A stretch of DNA of 64,000 nt from Heterodera schachtii (GCA_023374025.1 SIJG01000001.1:1735787-1799786), one strand, 5' to 3'; numbered from the stretch's first letter, positions 33,651 through 45,785 are shown. Notes: generated by a model from the sequence alone, not told the origin. A program made the numbers and translations.

Positions 33651-34180
33651 TCTCTAATTTATTTACACAAAATATTCAAAAGATTTGCAAAATTCAGGCA
33701 CTTACGGTAAAGCATTACGGTCACCCATTACGGTGGGAATTTTTGCCAGTGGAATATGAATGGGAGACAGTGCTGAATTAAAAGAATGAAATGCCAAATT
33801 GCGACGATAGCTAATAATTTATATTTTAAACAAAATTCGACACCACTTTATTAATATATATTACTTTTCTGCAAATTGGCTGATTATATTTGATTCAAAT
33901 TTTAATAATTTACGTTTTTTTAATAAATTCTTTTTGTTTTGGCGGTCGATGCCCGGTCGGGCTAAGTCTGGTAATGTTTTTTCTCCCAAAAATGCCAAAT
34001 AGGACGCCGGCACCAGTCCGACCCAATCCATGCGTTTATCAAAAATGATAAATTAAGCTAAAACATTCTCATTTTACATGATCACTCCAATTTGGATTTT
34101 CCTTCCGAAACAAATACAATTATTGCAAAATTCGTCATCCTAATCCATTTGGCGTTCAAATGGCTGCGCTGAGTTGGCCG
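33651..34180. other. Convergent intergenic
   Basis: Lies between the 3' ends of the phospholipase B-like gene (plus) and the MATH-BTB gene (minus). AT-rich; nothing else seen. Confidence 0.5.
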
Positions 34181-37100
34181 TTACTCGCAAATTCTCGCTT
34201 TTTTGCTGTTGTTTTTCTTTGTTTCAGGAAAAAGTTCATAGTAACGGGCATAAACTTCTGCTTGTGCTTCTTCGCCAAGTCTGTTCATTTCATTGTGAAT
34301 TTCCATGAAATTTTTGCCATCACAAAAATCTTCGCGTCCCATCGAATTCAAAATTGAAATCTAATTAAAAAATTAATTAATATTATTTTATTTAATTGAA
34401 AAGAATTTGCCTTTGTAATTGGCAAATTGTGATTGAAAGCGATGTGAAAGCTTCGCAACTTTGGCATTTTGCCGTTCATCAAAAAATGAGAACATATGCC
34501 AATGACTTCGTCAACCATAAATCTGTCGGCCAATCGGAGGACATTTTCAATATTTTGATCAAAAATAATGTTTTATAAAAAAATGTTTATAAAAACGCGA
34601 AAAACCATTTAAAACAATTTCGCCAATGCTCAAAACTGCAATCATTTGTTGAAAATGTTCCAATGTTGACGGGGGATCGAGCTGAACAATATGCGGCTTA
34701 TGGGCGAGGGAAGTGCCGGAGGAAGAAGCCGCTTGATCCGTGCCGAACAACAATTTGTCAAAGAACGGCGAATGGAGTGCCAAAAGCTGAAGCAATTAGA
34801 ATGACAATTTATTGAAAGTAATTAATTGTTTAGCCATTCGCTTTGAACCCAACTTTTTTGTTGACAGAAATAAGCTGATCTTCTTCGTGTTGCTTGACAA
34901 GCAAAGAATCGTTAAATGGGAATCTGAAATGGGTTTTCAATTTTGAACAATTGCCATTTTAAAATACGCTTGGCCTGATGCCGCATCAGCAAATATTTCG
35001 GCACTCAAAATGAGCACGTCACTTCGATTAGAACGGCAAAGTTCCAATAACTCCTGAATTTACGCATTAGTATAAGATAAAAATTTATCAAATGGGAGGA
35101 AAATGAAAAAAGAATCATTTAATTGATAAGGGTAGGGAGAGCCAAAGCCATTAGATCAATCAGTTTTCAAATGAGGGTCGGAAAATTTTGTGGAAACCAA
35201 GTGGAAATTTTGTGGATTAAAAACAAAATTCATTTCTGAATACAAGAATTAATTAATTCTTGGCAATTAGGAATGCTCAAAATATGTGTACTGAGTAGAG
35301 ATCTCTTTTGAGGGGTTATCTGTAGAGACTGGATTTTTAGGTGCAAAAAAGTGCAAAATAGGTGCTAAAAACGCCAAAAATGCCAAAATAGGTGCGAAAA
35401 TAGGTGTTAAAAATTGAAAAAATCCAGTGTCTTGATGCACAAAAATTCCAAAAGTGACTAATTTTTTATCAATTTCGCCCGCACAATTGCAACTGGTCAA
35501 GAAAATAAATAAATAAATTTTGGAGATAAATTTTTTGGGACAATTTTTCATTTCTTAGGGGAATATTTTCTGAAATTTAGGTCAATTTTTATGGGTATAT
35601 TTTTTAAATTTTTTGGAATCGATTCTTAGGTGTGTATTTTTCGTTTTATTTCTGGAACAAGGCCAGAATAGGTGCTAAAATTCGAAAATGCCAAAATAGG
35701 TGCTAACCCCCCCCCCCCCCCCGGTTTAGGTTTTTAGGTGCTAATAAGTCGCTCTAAATCAAAAATTGTTCGGAGAAAATGTGTTTTCGTCTTCAAGTAC
35801 ACTATCCGCAAAAAAATAGGTTAAAACCTAAAAATCCGTTCTCTAGTTATCTGAGTGTGTCGAGTACGAATTCAAAACCTTATCTAGTAATGAGAAATTC
35901 GGTATATCAATTATACCAACAAATAGCGGTACTTGTGGGTTTTGGGCCTACACCACAAAACTCGACTCCTATTTGTGCGAATTCCTTTTGCGTGAGGACT
36001 GTAAAAGAAGCAAAGTTGACCCCTTTGAAGAAATTTTGCTTCAAATTGTTGAATTTATGCCGCCAAAATAGTAACGCGCACTAAAATACCTTCAGCAGCG
36101 CGCCCTACCTTTTTTAAAATTTTGTGGTGTAGGCCCAAAACCCACAAGTACCCAAATAGCAATTTCCATGGACCGAAATTTTTTTAATTTTTCCAAATAA
36201 TTAAAAATTTGGTTAATTTCTTTTCATTTACTTCAATATCCTTTACAAATTCCAACATTCTTGCCGTTTTACTGAATAATCCCTCTTCATTGAATGTGAC
36301 AGCATTTTTCCCCACAGTAATTGAAAACGTAATTTTAGCGGGACAACTCCAACTCATGCCTTAATTGAAAGGCAGTCAATTGAAAATTGAAATATTTTAA
36401 ATTTCTCTATTTTTTCTTGCAATAAAATTTTAATTAAAAAAAGAACATTCGAATTCGTTTGAAAATTTCGAATGTTCCCTCTTCATGATAAATTAATGGC
36501 AGAAGCAAAATGCGTGAAAAAATAAAAAAATAAGGTGGGAGCAAATTGGATTTTTGTTACGAAACATGGACATTTAAATAAATAAATAAAACAAGTTTTA
36601 TAAACTAATTGACCAAAAACTGTTGATTTTGACAAAAAAAAAAGTGAAAAAATATAACGTTTTCTAATTGAAAAGTAAAAAAAAAAAAAAAAATTCGTGA
36701 AGCAAAAACAGGAGAAAATTGTAAAGATAAATTTAAGCATTTTGAAGAAGAAAAAAACCAATTTTTAATTTTGAGCTTTTTCAATCATTTTTTAGTAATA
36801 TTTTAGCATTTTTTTTATTTTTAGCACATATTTTGAGGGGTTTTTAACATATTTAATCCCAGTAGAAGGCAATTAGAATGCTTTACTCACTAATCTGTTG
36901 CCAAAATGCCAAAAACAAAATTTAAATCCCTACCTGAAAAACCTATCACTATCCGATTGTTAAGCAATTTCCTCCCATTTGACGCTTGACTGATCCACGT
37001 CTTCAGTTGCCAGGCGATGCCTCGAATTCGCTCGACATTACTCACTTTTGGCCGTCCATCGACCGGCGATTCATCGGAAAATTGCGCAAAGTTTTCCAGT

Positions 37101-37246
37101 CGTAGCTCAATTCTGCCATTCGTTGGATATTTAGAGCTCACTACATAAAATGTTTTGTTTTTTACTTTTTATTAATTTATTTTAAATTTACCAAATTTAA
37201 TTTCAATTAATGCGCAGAGAGAAAACAACAAAAATGGTTTCATCAT
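34181..37246 (-). CDS. MATH-BTB protein with signal-peptide-like start
   Basis: Exons, 5' to 3': 37246-37192, 37140-36934, 36359-36232, 35053-34968, 34923-34854, 34786-34606, 34559-34411 and 34360-34181; about 351 residues. MMKPFLLFSLCALIEIKF would be a signal peptide. The MATH domain follows (NGRIELRLENFAQFSD, IRGIAWQLKTWI, GMSWSCPAKITFS). The BTB part shows RSDVLILSAEIF, KKLLALHSPFFDKLLFG, LRLADRFMVDEVIG and a BACK-like tail (EVYARYYELF). Such proteins normally bind substrates for cullin-3 ubiquitin ligases in cytoplasm or nucleus, so a secretion signal is odd. Two splice oddities: the last intron starts with GC (34,410-34,409), and the intron between 34,605 and 34,560 lacks an AG acceptor (ends TTTTTG). 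The latter may be rare splicing, an assembly error, or early decay. Confidence 0.8.
35325..35765. repeat. TTAGGTGC repeat cluster and poly-C in intron
   Basis: AATAGGTGCTAAAAA units at 35,335-35,420 and 35,650-35,750, with a C17 tract at about 35,706-35,722. Lies in the long third intron of the MATH-BTB gene; same family as 15.25 kb. Confidence 0.7.
35928..36152. mobile_element. 225-bp MITE with 8-bp target duplication
   Basis: Terminal inverted repeats of 33 bases start GGTACTTGTGGGTTTTGGG. CAAATAGC flanks both sides (35,920-35,927 and 36,153-36,160). Interior noncoding. Inserted in the third intron of the MATH-BTB gene. Eight-base duplication fits hAT or a similar superfamily; the ends differ from the CAGGG elements. 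Confidence 0.9.
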
Positions 37247-37280
37247 AATAAAATTAAAATTAAAATGTTTAACCTAACAA

Positions 37281-37532
37281 ATAAGAGTTAAAAGAATCAT
37301 TTTTTATTAAATGTAAAACATTTAAATGCTATTCATAAAATATTTAATTTATCAATTATATTATAAATTTTTTAATTAATATTTTATGTGGCAAAAGCCT
37401 TAATTGAGTTAAAAGAATTATTTTTTATTAAATGTAAAACATTAAAAATGCTATTCATAAAATATTTAATTTTATCAATTATATTATAAATTTTTAATAA
37501 ATTGATTATTTTATGTGGCAAAAGCCTTAATA
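37281..37532. repeat. Tandem duplication, about 125-bp unit
   Basis: Two near-identical AT-rich copies (37,281-37,404 and 37,405-37,532), each ending TATGTGGCAAAAGCCTTAA, just upstream of the MATH-BTB start. Confidence 0.85.
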
Positions 37533-38385
37533 AAAAATAGTTTTTATTATTTCATTGTATAAATTTCTTATTATAAAAAGATAGAAATCTAGAAATTCGG
37601 GAACCGTTGTTGAGAGCCAATGAAACTTTGATTTCTTTATTTTCGAGTCGGCTATGCCATCACATTTAACCCGGGTAATTTTAATATTTTAATTAAAGCT
37701 GGCCAAACGATACTTAAATATTTCCATCATTTTATTCAGTTTGATCAAACACGAATCTGATTCAAGTATTTTTGTTGAGATTTTGCGACTTTTTCTCTTA
37801 CAAAATTAGAATTTCCATCAAACTGATTAAAATACCTACTATCACTGCTGTTTTCAAGAAAAAATTGGCAGGATAACGGAGGAAGTATAGAAAAAGAATT
37901 CGACACTTTTCAATCCCTTGCCGTTTTTCATGGCCGAAAACAATTAAGCACCTTAATTTGATCATTTTAACAATTTTCATTCCCTCTTACCCAAATAAAT
38001 TGTTTAAAAAGTAAAACATTTTCATGGAAAAACAATGAATAAAGCATTGAGTAATTTCGGTCATAATGCGATTTTGAATATCAAAATCAGATGCATCAAT
38101 CATTCAATCAATCGCGAGCATCAGCCGCAATGGCACACATTTGTTGGGCACAATGTCTAAAAGGAAGGCCGGACAAATGAACGACACCTTTTAAAGGCGG
38201 TCTTAATGTCTGAGTATTCTCGGAACGAGGCAACCAAATTAAACATTAGCCCATTGAATGCGATAATTGCCAAAAAAGGGTTCTAAGTTATGAATAAGAT
38301 GGTAATTAGGCTACCACAAATACACTAAATCTTTGACCACATGCCTTAATATTTTATAATCAAGAAATTCTTGCGCACCCCATAA
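37533..38385. other. Intergenic, no gene supported
   Basis: A 60-codon reverse frame at 37,798-37,980 has a hydrophobic end but no recognisable family. Otherwise unremarkable. Confidence 0.4.
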
Positions 38386-38389
38386 TCAG

Positions 38390-38545
38390 TCAACGCGACG
38401 ACCCACGAGAGTCATAGTAACGCTCCTGAAAATAGTCGTCCATCGGCAAGTCGTTGTCGCCAAAGCCGTAATTAAGATCGCTCCAATCACTGCGCAATGA
38501 TGATGAAAAACTGTTGTCCGAAGATGACGAAAAGCCGTTGCCCAT
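38390..38545 (-). CDS. Possible small Ser/Asp-rich protein (51 aa)
   Basis: ATG 38,545 opens MGNGFSSSSDNSFSSSLRSD, then WSDLNYGFGDNDLPMDDYF and ERYYDSRGSSR. The MGNxxxS start would suit N-myristoylation. Acidic, aromatic and serine-rich, no membrane segment. It overlaps a longer reverse frame (38,386-38,835) in another phase that contains a Cys-rich stretch (GCRFVQTRGTN, ITCGPTCGRVGLC), so which frame is real, or whether upstream exons exist, is open. Family not recognised. Confidence 0.3.
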   Translation of the reverse strand: MGNGFSSSSDNSFSSSLRSDWSDLNYGFGDNDLPMDDYFQERYYDSRGSSR

Positions 38546-38839
38546 TTTAGCGCGTCAGAAAAAATTGAAAAAGCTGGAAAAGCACCATATTCAATGTGTG
38601 TAAAAAGAAATGGGAAAGTACGAATTGGCATTGTCAGAAGAAGGAGGATCACCAAGGAAAGGAATTCCGAGAAAGCAAAAAAATTTCGGGAACCGCAATT
38701 CCGTTTCGTTTCCGCTTCGCAAAGGCCGACTCTCCCACAGGTTGGGCCACAAGTTATCCCGACAGGATAGTTAGTACCCCGGGTCTGAACGAACCGGCAC
38801 CCGCCGGCAAGCCGCCCCGTTAAAAAAGGATGCACGGAA

Positions 38840-40555
38840 CGGACCGAGCAAATTCGGGAGGAAATGTAGGCCTATTAGTTTCACATTTGTGCCAATATAC
38901 GAAGAGGGCCAATATGTTTAGGCTTTTTAAAGTGCTTAAGGCCAAAGGGCTGTGGCCGGACTTTGGAAGAAAATGGAATCGCCGGTGGCAAAAAATGATG
39001 CAAAAATATTTATGGAAAAGGCACTTCAGCAGGGGAAAAAATTGTTGTCGAAAGAGACCGCTTCTCTGCTATTTGATCATATGTTTGTTTATGTAAATAA
39101 TGCGTTAAGATTATGATTTGTGATCATTGTTTTATTTTTGGGTCGGCGGAGAAAACGCCGGAAGAATTGGCGGATGAATGTAAATGAATGAATGGATAAA
39201 CAACACACGTAAGGGCTTTGGGCAAAGTCGAACTCGAATTTGCCGGGTATAGAAAAGCCGAATTTTGGACACAAGTTTATTAACCGAGATCAGGCACCGG
39301 ATAAAATGGGTATTTCATAATATTTAATTTTGAAAAAGAAATTTTAAAAGATTTTTTTACAATTATTCCAATGAAAAGTTCACTCCGATTAGAGAGCAAA
39401 CCTATTTTTTGGAAAAGAATTCATATTTATGTAAGAAGAATAACGAATTATTATTTTTTTTTAAAGGCGAAGGGGTGCGGGTGAGTGGAAAATTTGAGAA
39501 TTAAAAAAATTCATTAAAAATTCAAAAATCTTACCCGACGGCGCAAATAGGCACATCGGCCCCAAAAGTTAACATGGAAAACTGGTTAAAATATGTTAAA
39601 AAATCGGGGCAAATTCCGCCGGCAATTGTCTACCGACACTTCTGGGCCCGAAAACTTCTAAATTTTTCTTAAAAATTGGCTCAAAAAACATTGGTCATTT
39701 TTGCACAAAATGCTTTAATTTTTACACAATGAATTTCTATAAATTATTGATGCTTAGTTAAAATACACAGTTGACCTCTCGGGGAAGCTTTTTGTTCGAA
39801 ATTTAGATTAGTAAAATTGGACCAGACAAGCAGTTTCATTCCTTCGTTAATCGAGAAAATTAAAAATTCTAATTTGTATCTTAAACTATTTAAATTACTA
39901 AAAGTTATATATAAAAATTTAAGTTGAAACAGATCAAAAGTAGTTAAAATTTTATCACTTTGATCTCGGTTTCACAATTAAAGCCAAAAGACGTATTAGA
40001 TTACTAAAAACGATTAATCATAAACGAGTCGACGCAAAAACGAATTGACCAAAAAAAAAAGAGTAAAATTTTATGATATTCACGGCGCAAATGCGACCGA
40101 AGACAACTAAATTATTAAATCTTAACCAGCACAACAGCTAAAGGCATTTAAAATTCGAAGAGAAATTTCATGGTCGGTTCATAAGTAAAATTCTTTTTTA
40201 ATTAAACGGTTAATTTTTTAATTTAATGCAAAAATTAATAACAAATAAATTTTTATGAATCATCAATTCTTTTTTTCCCAGAAAATATTAATGAATATTC
40301 AATCAGCAGAAATGATAATGAATAATTTGTCCTTTTGAATCTAAATTATTTCATTCATTTTATAGGATAGGACGGGACCGAGAATTTTGAGAAATCCAGG
40401 GACAGAGTTCCCGGATCTGGGCCATAAATCTACGGAAAATGGAAAATTCTGGTAGGAATCCGATACTTACAAATTAGGACTTTTCCTGATAAAAAATCTA
40501 GACCAGGGTTCCTGTCCCGATTTATCTTTTTTCGATAATACTTTTTATCACTGCT
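38840..40555. other. Intergenic with worn repeats
   Basis: 39,500-39,700 holds diverged hAT-associated repeat (AAAAATTGGCTCAAAA and GGCGCAAATAGGCACATCGG). 40,375-40,520 holds GGGACC/CCCGG patches. Forward frame 38,830-39,096 has no recognised feature. No gene supported. Confidence 0.4.
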
Positions 40556-42562
40556 ATGGAATTTCTTTTCATTTTACTTGTTTTGTTGGTCGGAATTTCA
40601 TTTTGTTTCGCCAGTGAGTTTTAATTTTCAATTAAAATAAATGTTTTATTGCCTAATTGAGCTCAACCCTACTCGCTTAAATGTGAAGATAAACGAATGT
40701 TCAAAGGCCAATGGAATTACACATATTCTCGCCAGATGAATTATGGCACTGGTCATTGTCATTCGTATGAAGAACATTTGCAATGCATTGAGTTTAAATG
40801 TTCCATCGGTGAGAAAAGACACAAATTAAAATTGGAAAAATTAATCATTACGGTTGGAACAGGCAACGATGGGCTGACGCTAAGTTTGGTCAGAGGATGC
40901 CAGCAGGAGATGAACAGCGACATGGACTGTGACGAGCTGACCAAGCAGTGCATTGAAGACGGAGGAAAACCGTCGAAATGCGGAAAATGCCGTGGCCAAA
41001 GGGATATTCCATGCAATCATGGAATCAGACCAAGTAAAAATAAATTGGAAAAACTGAGACGGAGGCAATTTGACAATGAACAACTTTTCAAGCCGCATAT
41101 TAGGCAAACAGAAATTTAATCTTCGAAAATACCTTACATTAATTAGACTTAATTGACCACGAAAAAAATTAGGGCCAAAATGTGTATTTCGTTAGTCCCG
41201 TTACTCTTTTATTCTTGACTCGAGTTAACGGTTCTGTGCAATTCTCCTAATTAAATCACATTTAGCATCACCCTCACTCAAATTGTATTTATTGACCAAT
41301 GTGCGTTTCATACATGTGCAAGGGGTGTCTCGACACACCCCCCCCCCCCCCCCCCCCCCTCGTCGTAAGAGGCTTCGGACACCCCCCCCCCCCCCCCCCC
41401 CCCCTCGTTCGTCGTAAGGGGGGCGGCTGTAAAAGGAGGGGGCGTCGTGGAGGGGGAGGGGGGGGGGTCGTTAACGAAGGAGGAAAATTAAAAATTTGCA
41501 CAATTTTCTTAGCGAAATTTATACAAAATTCAAAAAAAAATTTCGGCGGCGCCTATCGGCACCGCCGGCCCCCCCCCAAAAAATCTTATTTTTTCTTTAA
41601 AATTAGCCAAAAATCTCAAAATTAGGGTCATTTTTAGACAAAATCTGCTAACAAATAGCATTAAAATTACAAAAAAAAATTCCGGCGGCGCCTATCGGCG
41701 AACCGCCCCCCCCCCTGGCACCCAAAAAGTTTTCAAAAAACCACGCCGCAAAAAAAAAAACGTTTTTTTTTAACAAAAAAAGTCGTCGACTTGCCAAAAA
41801 ATCGCAAAATTTGGAAGTTTTTGGTGAAAATCTGTTAACAAATTGGCACTCGAATTTTCAAAATTTTCCCCGGCGGCGCCTATCAGCACCGCCGGCCCAC
41901 GATTAAGCATTCGAATGATATCAAGTTTGAAGATTTTGGTTGACTTAAAAAAAGTTATCGCCACACCCATTAAAAATTGTACGAGTTGCCTTTGTACGAG
42001 TTGCCATGACACCTGTGCAATTACCTCCTAATTAAATCACATTTGGCATCACCCTCACTCAAATTGTATTTATTGACCAATGTGCGTTTTCTTCCAGCGA
42101 TCGCCTGTCTGAGTGGGCGAGTGAACGCAAATGAAAGTGCCATTGGACTGACCACGCGAGTGGTGCTTCACCATGAACTGCTTCAATGAGTCGTTCTATG
42201 CCAGCATCGAAGAGGGAATGTTCAGAAGAAACCGAGTGCCATTGTACACAAGCAAAGGGTGCAGCAGAGACGAAGAAAACGACTTGACCAAAATGGACAA
42301 ACAGTGCAAATTCCCGGAACCCTTTGCCTGTGACGAGAGTTGCTGCAACGAGGCCAAGGAGGAAAGGGGCCAATGCGATGCTTTGTACAAAGAGTCACCC
42401 ACTTCAACATCCCCAAGCAGTTCAACGCCAATATCTCCAAGCAGTTCAACGCCTTCACCGGTGGACCTTTCCACGGGATTTGATGCCGATGGCAACGCCG
42501 CTTTAAATGTGCCGAAAATGCCTTTAGCTTTAGTTGCTTCTGCCGTACTTTTGATGATTTAG
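40556..42562 (+). CDS. Two-module Cys-rich secreted/GPI protein, frameshifted
   Basis: Exons 40556-40613, 40662-41033 and 42098-42562. Signal peptide MEFLFILLVLLVGISFCFA. Module 1 runs LKCEDKRMFKG, CHSYEEHLQCIEFKC, RGCQQEM, DELTKQC, CGKCRGQRDIPCN. Module 2 has the same plan: IACLSGRVNANES, WCFTMNCFNESFY, KGCSRDE, QCKFPEPFACDESCCN. This spacing resembles nematode Ly6/ET-type extracellular domains. A Ser/Thr/Pro spacer and a hydrophobic C-terminus (MPLALVASAVLLMI) suggest a GPI anchor. Exon 3 enters in phase with exon 2 but the frame shifts by one base between 42,157 and 42,161. So either the sequence has an error there, an unseen splice exists, or the gene is newly broken. Exact family is not certain. 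Confidence 0.6.
41231..42089. repeat. Direct repeats flanking poly-C insertion in intron
   Basis: About 80 bases ending TTTATTGACCAATGTGCGTTT occur at 41,231-41,310 and again at 42,010-42,089, directly before the exon-3 acceptor. Between them are two C tracts of some 24 bases (41,336-41,359 and 41,381-41,404), a G-rich mirror (41,420-41,467) and three hAT-associated GC hairpins (about 41,544, 41,685 and 41,871). Looks like a tandem duplication of the intron end, later filled by repeats. Confidence 0.75.
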
Positions 42563-43018
42563 TGGCAAAGTTTTTTGGATTTAAATGTGCTAATAATTAA
42601 GGCTGAGATTTTTTATTTATCTAAATGTATTTATTGCACCTTTATTTTGAGAACAAATACACGGAAACACCATTTTTTCAAGCCGAAATGTTTTATTTTA
42701 ACGTAAATATAAACACAAAATTTTCGGCTTTAATAAATAAATAATTATAAAATATTTTTAATTTTTTGTCTATATTTGATAAAAATTTTGTTATTTAGGG
42801 TTTTTTTTGAGAAATCTTAATGACAATGCTTTACAAACTAAAACCCAGCCCCTATAAAAAACTAATTTAAATCCATACAAATACCAATTACCTAATACAA
42901 TATAAATTTGAATGCCAAATAATATTTCAACCAGAAATAATTTTATAAATGCCCAAAAATTAAAAGCTCATTCTCCAATTTTCGATTCACTAATTCGTTA
43001 TTCATTCACTGATCGTGA
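42563..43018. other. Convergent intergenic
   Basis: AT-rich 3' flanks of the Cys-rich gene (plus) and the SXP/RAL-2 gene (minus). Nothing else seen. Confidence 0.5.
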
Positions 43019-44356
43019 TCACTGTTCTGTTTCTCGGCGCTCGGATGGGAAACGTTGGTCCGACTCACGGCGCTCAGGTGGGAAGCAGCCGGGCGCTGGG
43101 GGAGCGCCGGCAATTCCGGACGGCACCAGCGGAACGATGTTACGCACACGCTGCTTCAGCCCGTCCAGCTCATCCTTTTAACATACAATTTATCTCAATG
43201 TATAAATCGAAAAAATTTGGCCCACCAAAAGTTAAATTTTATAATTTCCTTGTCAGTATTATTTAAAATGATGTTGAAATGCCTGCAATTGTTGGCATTC
43301 ATCATTGCGTGACAGTTCATCGTTGTGCGTGATTTCCTGAAATATTAATAATTATGGCGTGAAAAAAATATTTAATAAAAAAGATAAAACAATAAAACAA
43401 AGTGGAAGACAAAAGCTGCGTTGTGCCATTATTTGACAATAACATACCCAAATCTTCTTGAACACTTTCAGTGCGTCTCCGCCAAGATTTGCTGACATTA
43501 TTTTATGGAATGACTCCTTTTTCTGTTCATTTTCTTCCTGGTACATTTCGTATTCATCCTTAAAGTTTTTAAAAAGTAATTAATTTTTTATAGCCTTTTA
43601 AAATATTTTGAGTGTTCGTTTTTGAACTATGACTTTAAAGAATCTTTATTTACAAAAGGATTGGGCCCCAATTTATTGAATGGACTTGGGCGGCGAGACA
43701 TAAGGATTTTCCTTTTTTACTCTTGATTATTAGAAAAATTGAATTTATTTTTCTGGATTTTATTTTAATTTATTCATATAAATGTTTAATTTTATTTCAG
43801 CCTTTTCACCTTTATGCCATTGTTTTCAGCCCATTTCTTCAGTTTTTCCTTAAGCTCCCCTTTTGGCATTTGGCCTTTTTCATCCTCAAAAATTTGCTTG
43901 TATTCCATTTGGGCTTTGTCGCTGGCTTCCTGAAAATATTCCGGCGCTTGGCCCGGGTGCGGAAATGGCACACGACGCGCCATTTGCTGCTGTTTCCCAT
44001 CATTTTCTAAATAAAATTAAGTTGACAAAATAGTTTTTGTTATTTTTACTGCAAATAGAGTATCTTTAAGACTAATATTCTGTTTGTTTGTTTATACCAC
44101 CGAGTTTAGGGAATTCCTAAGGCAATGTCTAAATTTAGGGTTTTATCCCATAAATTCCGGGACCATCCCTAACGACAATTAACTTAATGACCTTTATTTT
44201 GAAGTGGATTTAATTTTAAATTTAAAATATGAACATTTCACCTCCATGCTTTTGCTTTTGCTTATGCTGGAGTTGTTGGTTGAGACGCGGAAAAGCCGTG
44301 GAACCGTAGCAAAGGACCAAAATAACAAACAAAGAAAATTGCAATTTATTTGCCAT
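43019..44356 (-). CDS. SXP/RAL-2 (DUF148) secreted protein
   Basis: Exons 44356-44242, 44006-43810 and 43558-43448, then either 43336-43283 plus 43174-43019 via a GC-AG intron (210 residues, preferred), or 43336-43259 with a stop (166 residues). Signal peptide MANKLQFSLFVILVLCYGSTA. The core shows PEYFQEASDKAQMEYKQIF, LKKWAENNGIKDEYEMY and ALKVFKKIWEITHNDELS, the helical pattern of the nematode-specific SXP/RAL-2 family (secreted, metal- or ligand-binding, often immunodominant; in plant parasites often made in hypodermis or amphids). The downstream open block DELDGLKQRVRNIVPLVPSG continues the family helix, which favours the GC-AG model. Confidence 0.8.
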
Positions 44357-45485
44357 TTTATAAAGGAGTAATATATTTTTATTTTAATTCTATATATGAA
44401 AATACGAAAAAAAAAATCATAAATTTTTTTTATTAAAAATAAATAAAAATTGCATTTCCCATTAATCGCTTGACTAAGTATACAAAATTTTGTATTCTCT
44501 TTTTATTTTCTCAAGATAACAACTCTATTTATATACACAAAATATTTTTTCTGTTTTCTTTCCCACGGCAATAATTACCAAATTAAATTTTCGTAATTTT
44601 GGCGGGAACGAGAATTCCCTCGTAATGTTTATCCAATTTTTGAGGGGGTGAAAATTTTGGCCAATTTCGCGGGGAGTTTTAATGTTTTGGCGTTGAGTGA
44701 ATCAAAAAAGTGAAGTGATGATGAATGATGTTAATGGAGATTTGGGTTGAAAGGTGAAAAACATTTTTTCTGTTTAAAGTTCAAACAGATTTTCAGAAGA
44801 TGTGATCAATGGAACTTATTTTTAATGAAATTACTAAGAAAACGTTGTTTTATTATAATTTTGTTATAAAGTTTTTCTGCCAAAAACCCAAAAATGAAAA
44901 TATTTGAGCGCAAAATCTTTTAACTAATAAAGCCAAATTTTTCAAATTTTCTCCAGCAGCGCCGGTCCCCTCTATCCATCAAAAAATTTTAGGAAAATAT
45001 GGGGCAGTAATTTTTTTTTGGTTGGATATATTCATAGGTACCTCCAAAATTAAAGGTTCTTAAAATTAAAGGAAATATCGGTTCCAAATTACCAACAAAA
45101 TTTTTGGTTGAAAAAACTTACAGCTTCCGAATTTCAAAGTTTTTTGGGACGGGACTGCATCTTTTCATAGTGCAACTTTGGTCACCTCTGATTCAGACTT
45201 CCATGAAATTTTATTTATTAGTTTACATAAATTTTGAGTTTATTTTTATTCTGGTTAAGCTCCCGGCTTTTCTGTTCCTGGTTTTTCACAAAATTTCTGG
45301 TCCTGACAAACTTCAAAAAACTATAGGTGGAGAAATAAGAATACAAATAGTTTTATTAAATTAAAAATTTATAAAATGGTTTTTAAAATTGTTCACCTCT
45401 ATTTTGCCATTTTTCGCCCAATTTTCGCCATTTTTCCCTTGTTTAGGCCCCTAAATTGGAATTTTTCGACACCTAAATTTTAACG
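44357..45485. other. Intergenic, no gene supported
   Basis: 44,930-44,990 has a worn GC-hairpin repeat (CAGCAGCGCCGG). An 86-codon forward frame (45,104-45,364) is hydrophobic without family resemblance. Confidence 0.4.
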
Positions 45486-45785
45486 GTTGAATAGGCAACA
45501 CCAAAGGGAAAACCGGTACGACGTCATTCATCACAATTTCAAAGTATACCAAACTACGCAAAAGCACAAAACAAAACTATACCAACTTTCTCTTCTCTCA
45601 ATTAGCAAATTAACAAATTGCGTTCGCTTTCTCTCTCTAATTCTCTCTAATTGCCTAATTAACAAATAATTCTCTCTTTAACTCTCTCCGTTAATTTATT
45701 TAGTCCCTTTCTTGAGACAGTATTTATTTTACATTATTTTTTGAAATCGTTCACTCTCATCGTCCCACAAAAAGGAACAGACAAT
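45486..45785 (+). promoter_or_regulatory. Duplicated 5' block of P450 copy 1
   Basis: Nearly identical to 61,128-61,410 upstream of the second P450. It contains CCGGTACGACGTCA (a palindromic, CRE-like ACGTCA core), CTCTCT tracts and TCGTCCCACAAAAAGG. Retention in both copies suggests the 5' regulatory region, though the age of the duplication alone could explain it. Confidence 0.5.

Noticed and set aside
38386..38835. 149-codon reverse frame with Cys cluster as a confident gene
   Set aside because: Overlaps another plausible small frame in a different phase and has no recognisable family, so it is mentioned only as an alternative.
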